The translations under genes were made by a program, and so were the position numbers. A stretch of DNA of 64,000 nucleotides from Geobacter sp. (GTDB lineage Bacteria > Desulfobacterota > Desulfuromonadia > Geobacterales > DSM-12255): NCBI GenBank assembly GCA_009684525.1, contig WKKR01000006.1, forward strand, positions 62,001-126,000. Direction: 5' to 3'. This document shows positions 56,956 to 64,000 of the stretch, in pieces; position 1 is the stretch's first letter; every line of letters begins with the position of its first letter. Below the pieces are notes generated by a model that was given only the letters and a program-made list of their open reading frames with translations, searched no databases and was not told the origin of the DNA.

Positions 56956-58401
56956 ATGGTTGCACCAATATTAGTTGCAATTTATGCTATTCCTCTGCTC
57001 ATCAAAGGGCTTGGCACAGATAGATTCGGATTATTGTCACTCATATGGATGGCTATAGGCTATTTTAGCCTCTTTGATATGGGTTTGGGACGTGCATTAA
57101 CTCAGTTGGTAGCCCGAAAATTGGGAAAAGGCCAGACTGAGGAAATCCCTTTGCTACTCAGGACTGCAACTGTTTTTATGATACTTTTGGGAGTGCTCGG
57201 AGCATTGGCTGTCGCTGGGTTGTCACCATCGCTCGTTTATAACATATTAAAAATTCCTGCAGATTTACAAGATGAATCACTTATTTCTCTTTACATAGTT
57301 GCGTCATGTATACCCATTGTCATTACTACTGCAGGTTTGAGAGGAGTTCTTGAAGCATATCAGCGTTTTGATCTCTTAAATATCGTACGAATCCCGATGG
57401 GCATTTTTACTTTTTTGGGCCCTCTTCTGACGTTGTATTTTACATCTAGCCTCTACACAATCGTAGCTATACTGACACTCGGAAGGGGAATCGCATTAGT
57501 CATACATATTTTTATCTGTGTTCGATTGATACCTTCACTGCTGTCAGAGTTTTCAGTTGATTCATCCTATGTTAAACCGTTGTTGAGCTTTGGTGGATGG
57601 ATTACTGTTACGAATGTTGTCGGACCAATAATGGTTTATTTAGACCGGTTTTTGATTGGCGCCTTAGCATCAACGACACAGATTTCCTATTATTCAACTC
57701 CCTATGAAGTTGTAAATAAATTGCTATTATTCCCATCTGCCATAGTTGGTGTTTTGTTTCCCGCGTTCTCGGTAAGCTATGTCCAGAACAAAAGCCAAGC
57801 AATACAACTTTATGAAAGAGCAATCAAATACATTTATATCGGAATATTTCCAATAGTTATAATTATTGTAACTTTAGCTCATGATGGTTTGCAATTATGG
57901 ATAGGTAATGAATTCGCTCAACACAGTACTCATGTTTTGCAGTGGTTGGCAGTAGGGGTTTTTATAAATAGTTTATCTCAAATACCATTTACGTTTATTC
58001 AAGGTATTGGTCGCCCTGACCTTTCTTCAAAACTTCATCTTATTGAATTGCCGATATATTTGATTGTAGTTTGGTTGCTATTGAAATGGTATGGCATAGT
58101 TGGAGTTGCAATAGCATGGACAATAAGAGTGTTATTAGATGCCATACTGCTATTTTATATTGCGCACAAAATATTCATTAATGATTCTGCTAGGGTCAAA
58201 TTTGTGAAGCCCAGCCTTATATTTGCATCATCTTTAATTATTTTTATTTTTGGCTCATTGCCCATGAATTTGCTAGCGAAAGGGCTTTTTCTTTGCTGCA
58301 CTCTAGTTGGGTTTTATATGTTTTCGTGGATTCGATTATTGAATAACGGTGAGAGAGAGTATTTGTTGGGTAAGTTAAAACATGGTGGATATAGTTACTA
58401 A
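56956..58401 (+). CDS. wzx: Wzx-type O-antigen flippase
   Basis: A 481-residue (from the first canonical start) hydrophobic protein of the MATE/MOP flippase group with roughly twelve membrane helices, translocating undecaprenyl-linked O-units. The conserved N-terminal segment RNSIYNFIG, typical of Wzx, lies upstream of this ATG in the same frame (encoded at about 56932-56955) but no ATG, GTG or TTG precedes it before a stop at 56866. GGGAGG at 56873 is well placed for a start near 56887. It is AT-rich, like all following genes. Confidence 0.87.
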   Translation: MVAPILVAIYAIPLLIKGLGTDRFGLLSLIWMAIGYFSLFDMGLGRALTQLVARKLGKGQTEEIPLLLRTATVFMILLGVLGALAVAGLSPSLVYNILKIPADLQDESLISLYIVASCIPIVITTAGLRGVLEAYQRFDLLNIVRIPMGIFTFLGPLLTLYFTSSLYTIVAILTLGRGIALVIHIFICVRLIPSLLSEFSVDSSYVKPLLSFGGWITVTNVVGPIMVYLDRFLIGALASTTQISYYSTPYEVVNKLLLFPSAIVGVLFPAFSVSYVQNKSQAIQLYERAIKYIYIGIFPIVIIIVTLAHDGLQLWIGNEFAQHSTHVLQWLAVGVFINSLSQIPFTFIQGIGRPDLSSKLHLIELPIYLIVVWLLLKWYGIVGVAIAWTIRVLLDAILLFYIAHKIFINDSARVKFVKPSLIFASSLIIFIFGSLPMNLLAKGLFLCCTLVGFYMFSWIRLLNNGEREYLLGKLKHGGYSY

Positions 58402-58447
58402 TAAGGCATGATCAACTATTAATTGGCTAATAAATTATAATACTATT

Positions 58448-59494
58448 ATGTTAGAATACCAGAAATCAGAAAGTACATTGCGCACATTTCGCACAGAAAA
58501 GTGCAGTCTGTGTGGAGAGAAAGGTGTTATTGTCTATAATGGGTTAAAAGATCTTCTATTTCACGTGAATGGGAGATGGAGTTTCATGAAGTGTTCTAAT
58601 TCTAGTTGCGGGATGATGTGGCTTTACCCTATGCCAGAGGAAATAGATATTGCTAAGATTTATAAAAGATATTACACGCATAGTGAGGGAAAGCCCAAAA
58701 CATTTTTTGCAAGTGTCAGAAATATGTTTGAAAACTCAATCCTTCGTGAGAGGTATGGTTATTTAGTATTCGATTTTGGAAAACGAATTAAAATATTTGA
58801 CATGTTAGTTGGCTTGTTACCGTTTCTTGGGGAGAATGTTGGAGGTGACATTGCTTATGTCGAATATCTTGAAAATGGAAAAATGTTAGATGTTGGCTGC
58901 GGCAATGGACATTATCTTAACAAAATGAGTTGTTTGGGGTGGGAGGTGCAAGGCGTTGACCCAGATGAGCAGGCTGCCGGATTTGCTCAGGCTAGGTATG
59001 GTCTTCAAGTAACTGTCGGTACTGTCTATGATGCTAATTTTGCTGATGATTCATTTGATGTCATAACGCTGAATCATGTCATAGAGCATGTGCATGACTA
59101 TATTTCATTGCTGGTAGAGTGCAAAAGAATTTTAAAACCGAGTGGAAAGCTTATTCTGACTACTCCTAATGTCGATAGTTTGGGATGCCGTTATTACAAT
59201 GAGTATTGGAGGGGGCTTGAGCCTCCAAGGCATCTACATCTGTTTACCCAGAAGGCACTCATTGCATGTTGCAAGCAAGTTGGTCTGGAAATTCTTCTTT
59301 CAAGGACATCTCCTCGTGCTGCCAGGGGAATGTGGGTGGTTTCAAAAAATTTAAGAAGTAATGGGGTATATGCAAGCGACTATATAACATGGCCAAGACG
59401 TATAGAGGGTGGGATATTCAGGGTTATAGAGTCCCTGCTGTGTAAGATCGGAATGAATGTCGGAGAAGAAAATATCATTATTGTCAAAAAATAA
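58448..59494 (+). CDS. class I SAM-dependent methyltransferase with N-terminal zinc motif
   Basis: A 348-residue protein. An N-terminal cysteine cluster (KCSLCGEK and KCSNSSCGM) probably binds zinc, and the methyltransferase core has LDVGCGNGHYLNKM, GVDPDEQ and a central HVIEHVHDY motif. Such proteins commonly modify sugars or glycan ends in O-antigen clusters. The substrate is unknown. It is AT-rich with no clear ribosome site, and sits between wzx and a GT2 gene. Confidence 0.83.
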   Translation: MLEYQKSESTLRTFRTEKCSLCGEKGVIVYNGLKDLLFHVNGRWSFMKCSNSSCGMMWLYPMPEEIDIAKIYKRYYTHSEGKPKTFFASVRNMFENSILRERYGYLVFDFGKRIKIFDMLVGLLPFLGENVGGDIAYVEYLENGKMLDVGCGNGHYLNKMSCLGWEVQGVDPDEQAAGFAQARYGLQVTVGTVYDANFADDSFDVITLNHVIEHVHDYISLLVECKRILKPSGKLILTTPNVDSLGCRYYNEYWRGLEPPRHLHLFTQKALIACCKQVGLEILLSRTSPRAARGMWVVSKNLRSNGVYASDYITWPRRIEGGIFRVIESLLCKIGMNVGEENIIIVKK

Positions 59495-59515
59495 ATATTG
59501 AAATGTGAGTAATGA

Positions 59516-60490
59516 ATGAGTGATCCTGCACTATCCATCATAATTGTAAGTTATAATACAAAGAACGACTTGCAACAATGTTTAGATGGGCTAAAAAAAG
59601 AGAATGTTCCTCTAGAAGTATTCGTTGTGGATAATGGTTCGACAGATGGTACCATTGATATGTTGAGGGATGAGTATTCTGAGTGGACTGCATTTACACT
59701 TATATTAAATAACAAGAATGTTGGGTTCACGCATGCATGCAATCAACCTTTATCGCAATGTCATGGCGAATATGTCCTTTTTCTGAATTCCGATACCATT
59801 ATATATTCTGATGCACTGCAAAAATTAGTAGATTTTATGGATTCCAATTCTGATGTTGGTGTCATTGGTCCCAAATTATATTATGGGGACAAGAAGCTTC
59901 AATTATCATGTTTTTATGATTCCCCTGTTTTGAATCTGCTTAATATATTGTGTTGGCACCTACTTCCATGCAATTTGGCGGAGAGTTTTTATGTTAAATG
60001 GTTCTACAGTCGGTGGATTGATCAGGAGCAGAAGGATGTTGGGTGGGTTTCTGGCGCATGCTTGATGATTCGCAGGAGCGTCGCGATAGAGTTGAAAGGA
60101 TTTGATGATAAATTTTTTCTGTCAGCACAGGATTCATTAGATCTCTGTAAAAGAGTCAAGGGAAAAAATTATCGTATTGTTTTCTATCCTAAGGCGGAGA
60201 TTATTCATTATTGTGGGCGAAGTACCAATAATAATGCAGGTGTTGATAAAAAGGTAAAATTCCTACTCCATATGCATCATGGTCATTTATATTATTATAG
60301 AAAGCATCATGGCATATTTATCATGGTTGTATTGAAGTGCATATTTTCAATCATAAGTTTATTAAAGGGATTATTTGCAGGAATAATTTATGCTTTTACA
60401 TTGTCTGACAGATATAAAATAGCAAGTCAATCTAGAATTGTATTATCATATAAGATACTGGCGTTGCAGATACCTCACCCTAGCATTTAA
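59516..60490 (+). CDS. family 2 glycosyltransferase (rhamnosyltransferase-like)
   Basis: A 324-residue GT2 enzyme: SIIIVSYNTKNDLQQCLDG, VVDNGSTDGT and the DxD in FLNSDTII. WVSGACLMIRRSVAIELKGFD is the conserved acceptor segment of WbbL-like rhamnosyltransferases. A C-terminal hydrophobic segment (about 265-290) may anchor it. The ATG at 59516 overlaps a short out-of-frame ATG reading. It probably adds one sugar of the O-unit; the sugar is not determined. Confidence 0.85.
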   Translation: MSDPALSIIIVSYNTKNDLQQCLDGLKKENVPLEVFVVDNGSTDGTIDMLRDEYSEWTAFTLILNNKNVGFTHACNQPLSQCHGEYVLFLNSDTIIYSDALQKLVDFMDSNSDVGVIGPKLYYGDKKLQLSCFYDSPVLNLLNILCWHLLPCNLAESFYVKWFYSRWIDQEQKDVGWVSGACLMIRRSVAIELKGFDDKFFLSAQDSLDLCKRVKGKNYRIVFYPKAEIIHYCGRSTNNNAGVDKKVKFLLHMHHGHLYYYRKHHGIFIMVVLKCIFSIISLLKGLFAGIIYAFTLSDRYKIASQSRIVLSYKILALQIPHPSI

Positions 60491-60510
60491 AAAGGTATGA
60501 GTAGATCGTA

Positions 60511-61398
60511 ATGTCGAATAATTGTATACCTAATATATCTGTTGTTATTCCTACGTATAATAGAGCCGAAGAGTTGGCGCTGACTCTGCCAAGCTATATC
60601 AATAATATGTATGTTAGGGAGATTATTGTTGTTAATAACGGTTCGACTGATACAACTAGTGATGTAGTCAGTTCTTATATAAATGATGTAGCTCGTGTGG
60701 TTGAAATTAAATTGCCAGATAAAATTGGGGCGCCTAAAGCTCGTACTATAGGTTTGTCTTATGTTGATTGTGAATACATCTTGCTTGGTGAAGATGATGT
60801 CTATTTGGCGCCTGACTACACGAAGGTGCTTTATGATCAATTGAGTGAAAATAGTTGCGATATCATTTCAGGGAAAATTATCAATATAAGAGTCAGCTCC
60901 ACTGGTGACCTGGGTAAATTGATATCTGATCTCGATACTCGGGAAATGGAAGGATTTCCACAAGATTTTAGCCCATATCAAGTTTCGCTTTCCCAATTAA
61001 AGACCGGTAGGCCAATACAGGTACCATATAGTCACATAATCATTCTCGGTAAAAAATCAGTCTTTGACAATATTGATTTTGATCCTTGGTATTCAGCTGG
61101 CAACGGATACCGGGAAGATACTGATTTTTTACTGACTGCCCGAAAACACGGATTTAAGCTGTTCTTTTCCCAAGACACGGTTTGCTTTCATTTGAGAGGG
61201 ATTTTAAGTCAAAAAGGTGGGCAGAGAATTAATCGTATCCTCATTGAATATTGGGCGATCTACAACACATGGTATATGACGAAAAAGCATTGGGGGTTGG
61301 TCTCCGATGATTTCAAATTAATAAATGGACCTCTCTACAATACAGTCATCTACTCTCTGAGTAGGTGGAAGTATTACTTCCAGCGTATTTTGCAATAA
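60511..61398 (+). CDS. family 2 glycosyltransferase
   Basis: A 295-residue GT2 enzyme with SVVIPTYNRAEELALTLPS, VVNNGSTD and LGEDDVYL (DxD-like EDD). The segment SAGNGYREDTDFLL resembles the catalytic region of GT2 enzymes acting on O-unit precursors. It is the third of the AT-rich O-antigen genes and likely completes or extends the repeat unit; specificity is unknown. Confidence 0.85.
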   Translation: MSNNCIPNISVVIPTYNRAEELALTLPSYINNMYVREIIVVNNGSTDTTSDVVSSYINDVARVVEIKLPDKIGAPKARTIGLSYVDCEYILLGEDDVYLAPDYTKVLYDQLSENSCDIISGKIINIRVSSTGDLGKLISDLDTREMEGFPQDFSPYQVSLSQLKTGRPIQVPYSHIIILGKKSVFDNIDFDPWYSAGNGYREDTDFLLTARKHGFKLFFSQDTVCFHLRGILSQKGGQRINRILIEYWAIYNTWYMTKKHWGLVSDDFKLINGPLYNTVIYSLSRWKYYFQRILQ

Positions 61399-61536
61399 TT
61401 ATAATAATCAATAGATTTACGTTCATAATGTGTTGACTAAATCGATTGCCTTGTAATGCTTGCGGATGTTGTGGTGGAGCTAATTTGATCGATCCTAAAT
61501 GAGTTAGGTTATTGGCGTACATATTGTGAGGTTGCC

Positions 61537-62781
61537 TTGAAAAGAATTAAACCTAATTTATTGAGCAAGCCGCAAATTATATTCTTTACGGTATACCTTG
61601 TAATGTACTTATTCAGTGTATTGCCAACAGAACATGAAGAAGCAAATAGCATTAAGGCAAATATCAATTCATTTGGAATTACATGTCATTTCATATCTAT
61701 AGCTTGTTTCTCAATTGGGTCGTATTTAGCATTAATGGTAAGGAGTGATAAACATGATGGTAATGTGAGGCTTGATCTTCAAAGATCTCGATTCAATGTA
61801 TTTATTTGGTCGTATTGTGCAATCAGTATAGGTGTATTATTGTGGCAAATAGTTATTTCAGTAGATTTGAATGAATATTTAACCCGTTTGATGACAGGTA
61901 TTGTTTTAAGGCAAGCCGACCCCGGTGCCCGAAATTTTGTTCTACTTAGTCATGAACAAGGAGGATTGTCGGGTCTAATAAAGATGTTTTCATTTCTTCC
62001 TTTGTCTGCCTTGTATATGGTTTTAACAGAACAAATCATCGTTAACAATTCCCATAGCAAGTTTGGAATGAATAAAATGTGGTTTAGAATTAATTTAGTA
62101 TTAATACTGCTAACCGTACTTATAAGGGCATCTTTAGCACTCGATAGGGGTGTATTGATGTATTTTATTATAATAATAACATATTATGTAATTTATTCTA
62201 CGGAATCAATATCTAAATCATTTTTTGTTGTAGTAAGGAAGCCTGTAACCTATTTAGCTTTAATTGTAGTTGTATATTCAGTAAATATCATTAGTGGACT
62301 GAGGCAGGGTATTGGACTTGTCGATACATTAATAGAATATTGCGCTCTTGGATTAGCTAATTTATCAATACTATTACACTCTGAGTATGATCTTACATAT
62401 GGTTTGAACTTGTTAAATGTAATTATGTTTCCGCTGAAGTATTTCGGTTTACTTGATATTGTACCTGAATTTAGGCAAGCTGACTTTGTCTGGAATCCTG
62501 CACGTTATTTGACAGCATATGCTTACCAGGATTTTGGAATTATGTTTATATTGTTTTTTATATTTTTCGGTTTTGTTTCGACAGTGATATTTAGAAAGGC
62601 ATGGTTCAGTTCCAATCCTTGCTATCTTGTCGTGTTATTTCCAGTTATCGTCGCAATTATAGGTTCTTTTAGTATCCCACCGTTTAGGGGACCAGAGTGG
62701 TGGGTGAGCATGTTTATGGCCATAATTGGAATCAGATTGTCATATCGTAAGCAACCTGTTTTCAATATTCACGAGCCGTAG
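61537..62781 (+). CDS. wzy: O-antigen polymerase (Wzy-like)
   Basis: A 414-residue integral membrane protein with about ten to twelve predicted helices and a long loop in the C-terminal third (about 255-325). It fits the Wzy/O-antigen polymerase topology but not a strong family motif, as is usual for Wzy. A TTG start at 61537 with GAGG upstream is used; no ATG fits. Presence with Wzx and Wzz indicates a Wzy-dependent O-antigen pathway. Confidence 0.72.
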   Translation: MKRIKPNLLSKPQIIFFTVYLVMYLFSVLPTEHEEANSIKANINSFGITCHFISIACFSIGSYLALMVRSDKHDGNVRLDLQRSRFNVFIWSYCAISIGVLLWQIVISVDLNEYLTRLMTGIVLRQADPGARNFVLLSHEQGGLSGLIKMFSFLPLSALYMVLTEQIIVNNSHSKFGMNKMWFRINLVLILLTVLIRASLALDRGVLMYFIIIITYYVIYSTESISKSFFVVVRKPVTYLALIVVVYSVNIISGLRQGIGLVDTLIEYCALGLANLSILLHSEYDLTYGLNLLNVIMFPLKYFGLLDIVPEFRQADFVWNPARYLTAYAYQDFGIMFILFFIFFGFVSTVIFRKAWFSSNPCYLVVLFPVIVAIIGSFSIPPFRGPEWWVSMFMAIIGIRLSYRKQPVFNIHEP

Positions 62782-62801
62782 CAATAGTGGAGTAATTTGT
62801 T

Positions 62802-63416
62802 ATGAGGTCAAAAGTAGTAAGAACTTTTTGTGGTAAGCATCTGGACTATGGGAGTAATGATGGGCATGTCACAAAGAGTCTGTTTGGAAATAAAGACATT
62901 GATGATTTATATGTTTCGGATATCGAATTCAAAATATCGGAAGCTAATAGGTCTATTGCTAAGAACTTCTTATACATTGATCCTGTTAGTTCGCGTATTG
63001 AAAATGAGGGTTCTTTTTTCGATTCGATAACGTGTATCCATGTTATCGAGCATGTATCAAGCGTGGATTGTTTGATGAGGGAAATGAATAGGCAGTTAAA
63101 AGTTGGCGGGCGGTTATATCTGGAGTCACCAAATTCGAGGTCTCTTTTTGTTCCTTCATTATCTAGTGATAGGACGTGGAACTTTTATGACGATCCGACA
63201 CATTTAAGGCCATATACTACAAACGCTTTAAGAAGCATTTGTTTGTCTCACGGGTTTAGAATTCTGAAGTCAGGAATATATCGAGAGCTTAAATATGCTG
63301 CTATATTTCCAATTGCACCAATCATTAGTTTGATTTTAAGAGATTGGAGGCCTGTCCATTATGCTTCGATTCATCTGATTGGTTGGTCTTCATTTGTATT
63401 GTGCGAAAAGGTTTGA
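62802..63416 (+). CDS. class I SAM-dependent methyltransferase
   Basis: A 204-residue methyltransferase: LDYGSNDGHV is the SAM-binding motif, ITCIHVIEHV the family HVIEH box, and GGRLYLESPN the following strand. It lacks an N-terminal zinc motif. It presumably methylates a sugar of the O-unit. It is separated from the Wzy gene by 20 bases and followed by a GT9 gene one base later. Confidence 0.83.
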   Translation: MRSKVVRTFCGKHLDYGSNDGHVTKSLFGNKDIDDLYVSDIEFKISEANRSIAKNFLYIDPVSSRIENEGSFFDSITCIHVIEHVSSVDCLMREMNRQLKVGGRLYLESPNSRSLFVPSLSSDRTWNFYDDPTHLRPYTTNALRSICLSHGFRILKSGIYRELKYAAIFPIAPIISLILRDWRPVHYASIHLIGWSSFVLCEKV

Positions 63417-63417
63417 A

Positions 63418-64000
63418 GTGAAAATATTCAATGATAGCAAAATACATAAGCGAACCATTGCTTGTTTTGAGATATTAATACACATAATTCATGCCATAAT
63501 GTGCTTCTTAAAGCATATTTTTAACGTACGCAGTGAGCCATGTATTGTCCTTGTTGATGGTTTTTTGATTGGCGATGCGGTTTTATTGAGGCCGCTAATC
63601 AAATCATTAATACATAAATATTCTTCTACGCATAAAATCATAGTAATATCAGGTGGCCATTCACGTGAAATATACTCAGATCTTAGCGACAATATACAAT
63701 TAATTGAATACCAATTCCCATGGGCTGTGTATGATTATTCTTTTCAGGGAATAACTAATCTGATTCGTATATGGTGTAGATTATATTTAATGTCTATTGA
63801 TATTGCAATTGAAGCACGTGGTGATGTGAGAAGTATTTCGTGGATGTATTTAACATGCCCTGTTCGACTAGTGGGTTTCGATTTTACAGGTGGGAGGTCC
63901 TTGATATCGGACATCGTTCCCGATGACGGTAAAATAGTTCACTTGTTTGAACATGTACAAAGGATTGGTCGTTTAGTGGGCTGTAGTGTGTCCGATGTTG
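63418..64000 (+). CDS. GT9-family glycosyltransferase, truncated by the window end
   Basis: The frame opens at a GTG (63418, with AAGG upstream) and runs past the window end; 194 codons are visible. CIVLVDGFLIGDAVLLRPLI (about 42-61) is the GT9/heptosyltransferase opening, although preceded by about 40 extra residues, and IEARGDVRS and the segment starting RLVGFDFTG match the middle of GT9 proteins. It is AT-rich and part of the O-antigen module, so it may add a different sugar than heptose. The C-terminal half is not seen. Confidence 0.75.
   Translation, partial: MKIFNDSKIHKRTIACFEILIHIIHAIMCFLKHIFNVRSEPCIVLVDGFLIGDAVLLRPLIKSLIHKYSSTHKIIVISGGHSREIYSDLSDNIQLIEYQFPWAVYDYSFQGITNLIRIWCRLYLMSIDIAIEARGDVRSISWMYLTCPVRLVGFDFTGGRSLISDIVPDDGKIVHLFEHVQRIGRLVGCSVSDV

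Noticed and set aside
1-64000. CRISPR arrays, tRNA or rRNA genes, transposases, integrases, phage genes
   Set aside because: No regularly spaced repeats, cloverleaf sequence, terminal inverted repeats or recognisable mobile-element proteins were found on reading both strands, although a covariance-model search was not possible here.

Overview
The window looks like chromosome of a Geobacter-type deltaproteobacterium (Geobacterales). The reasons are high-GC coding DNA, a citrate synthase of the eukaryote-like type known from Geobacter, a complete Gram-negative lipid A and outer-membrane assembly operon, and a large LPS core/O-antigen locus. No rRNA, tRNA, CRISPR array, transposase or phage gene was found. 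The lineage call is inference from gene content.

Positions 1-16,400 hold mostly single genes or short operons of core metabolism and RNA modification: cysE with an Rrf2 regulator, mnmA-mtaB (tRNA thiolation and methylthiolation), an aminotransferase diverging from a cupin, a fatty acyl-CoA ligase behind a long palindrome-rich leader, a short PrmA-like methyltransferase, a small membrane protein with an M24 peptidase, citrate synthase, an AMMECR1 protein, an aldehyde dehydrogenase, an Ala/Pro-rich lipoprotein, ndk, rlmN and a YceI protein. Many units end in clear intrinsic terminators.

Positions 16,600-34,800 hold an HD-GYP protein and then a long envelope-biogenesis run: lysS, lolC/E, lolD, bamA, ompH/skp, lpxD, fabZ, lpxA, gnnA, gnnB, lpxB, msbA, a DUF374 acyltransferase, waaA and lpxK. 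The gnnA-gnnB pair between lpxA and lpxB predicts lipid A built on 2,3-diamino-2,3-dideoxyglucose with amide-linked primary acyl chains.

Positions 34,800-56,800 hold the LPS core and sugar-nucleotide region: glycosyltransferases of several families, four complete GT9 heptosyltransferases (including waaF- and waaC-like genes), hldE, an orphan sugar aminotransferase, an unrecognised deoxyhypusine-synthase-like protein, a PglK/MsbA-type flippase, gmd and fcl for GDP-L-fucose, and wzz. Two fucosyltransferases (GT10 and GT11) match the GDP-fucose supply, so a fucosylated surface glycan is predicted.

Positions 56,800-64,000 are markedly AT-rich and carry a Wzx/Wzy-type O-antigen module: flippase, methyltransferases, two GT2 enzymes, a polymerase and a truncated GT9 gene at the window edge. 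Base composition changes inside wzz near 56,640 and inside a putative glycosyltransferase near 43,130, which suggests recombination of serotype modules inside genes. The points most worth following up are the predicted GlcN3N lipid A, the GDP-fucose/GT10/GT11 set, the composition breakpoints, a wzx gene with no canonical start for its conserved N-terminus, the novel protein in the heptose operon, and a perfect 17-bp hairpin over the hldE stop codon.
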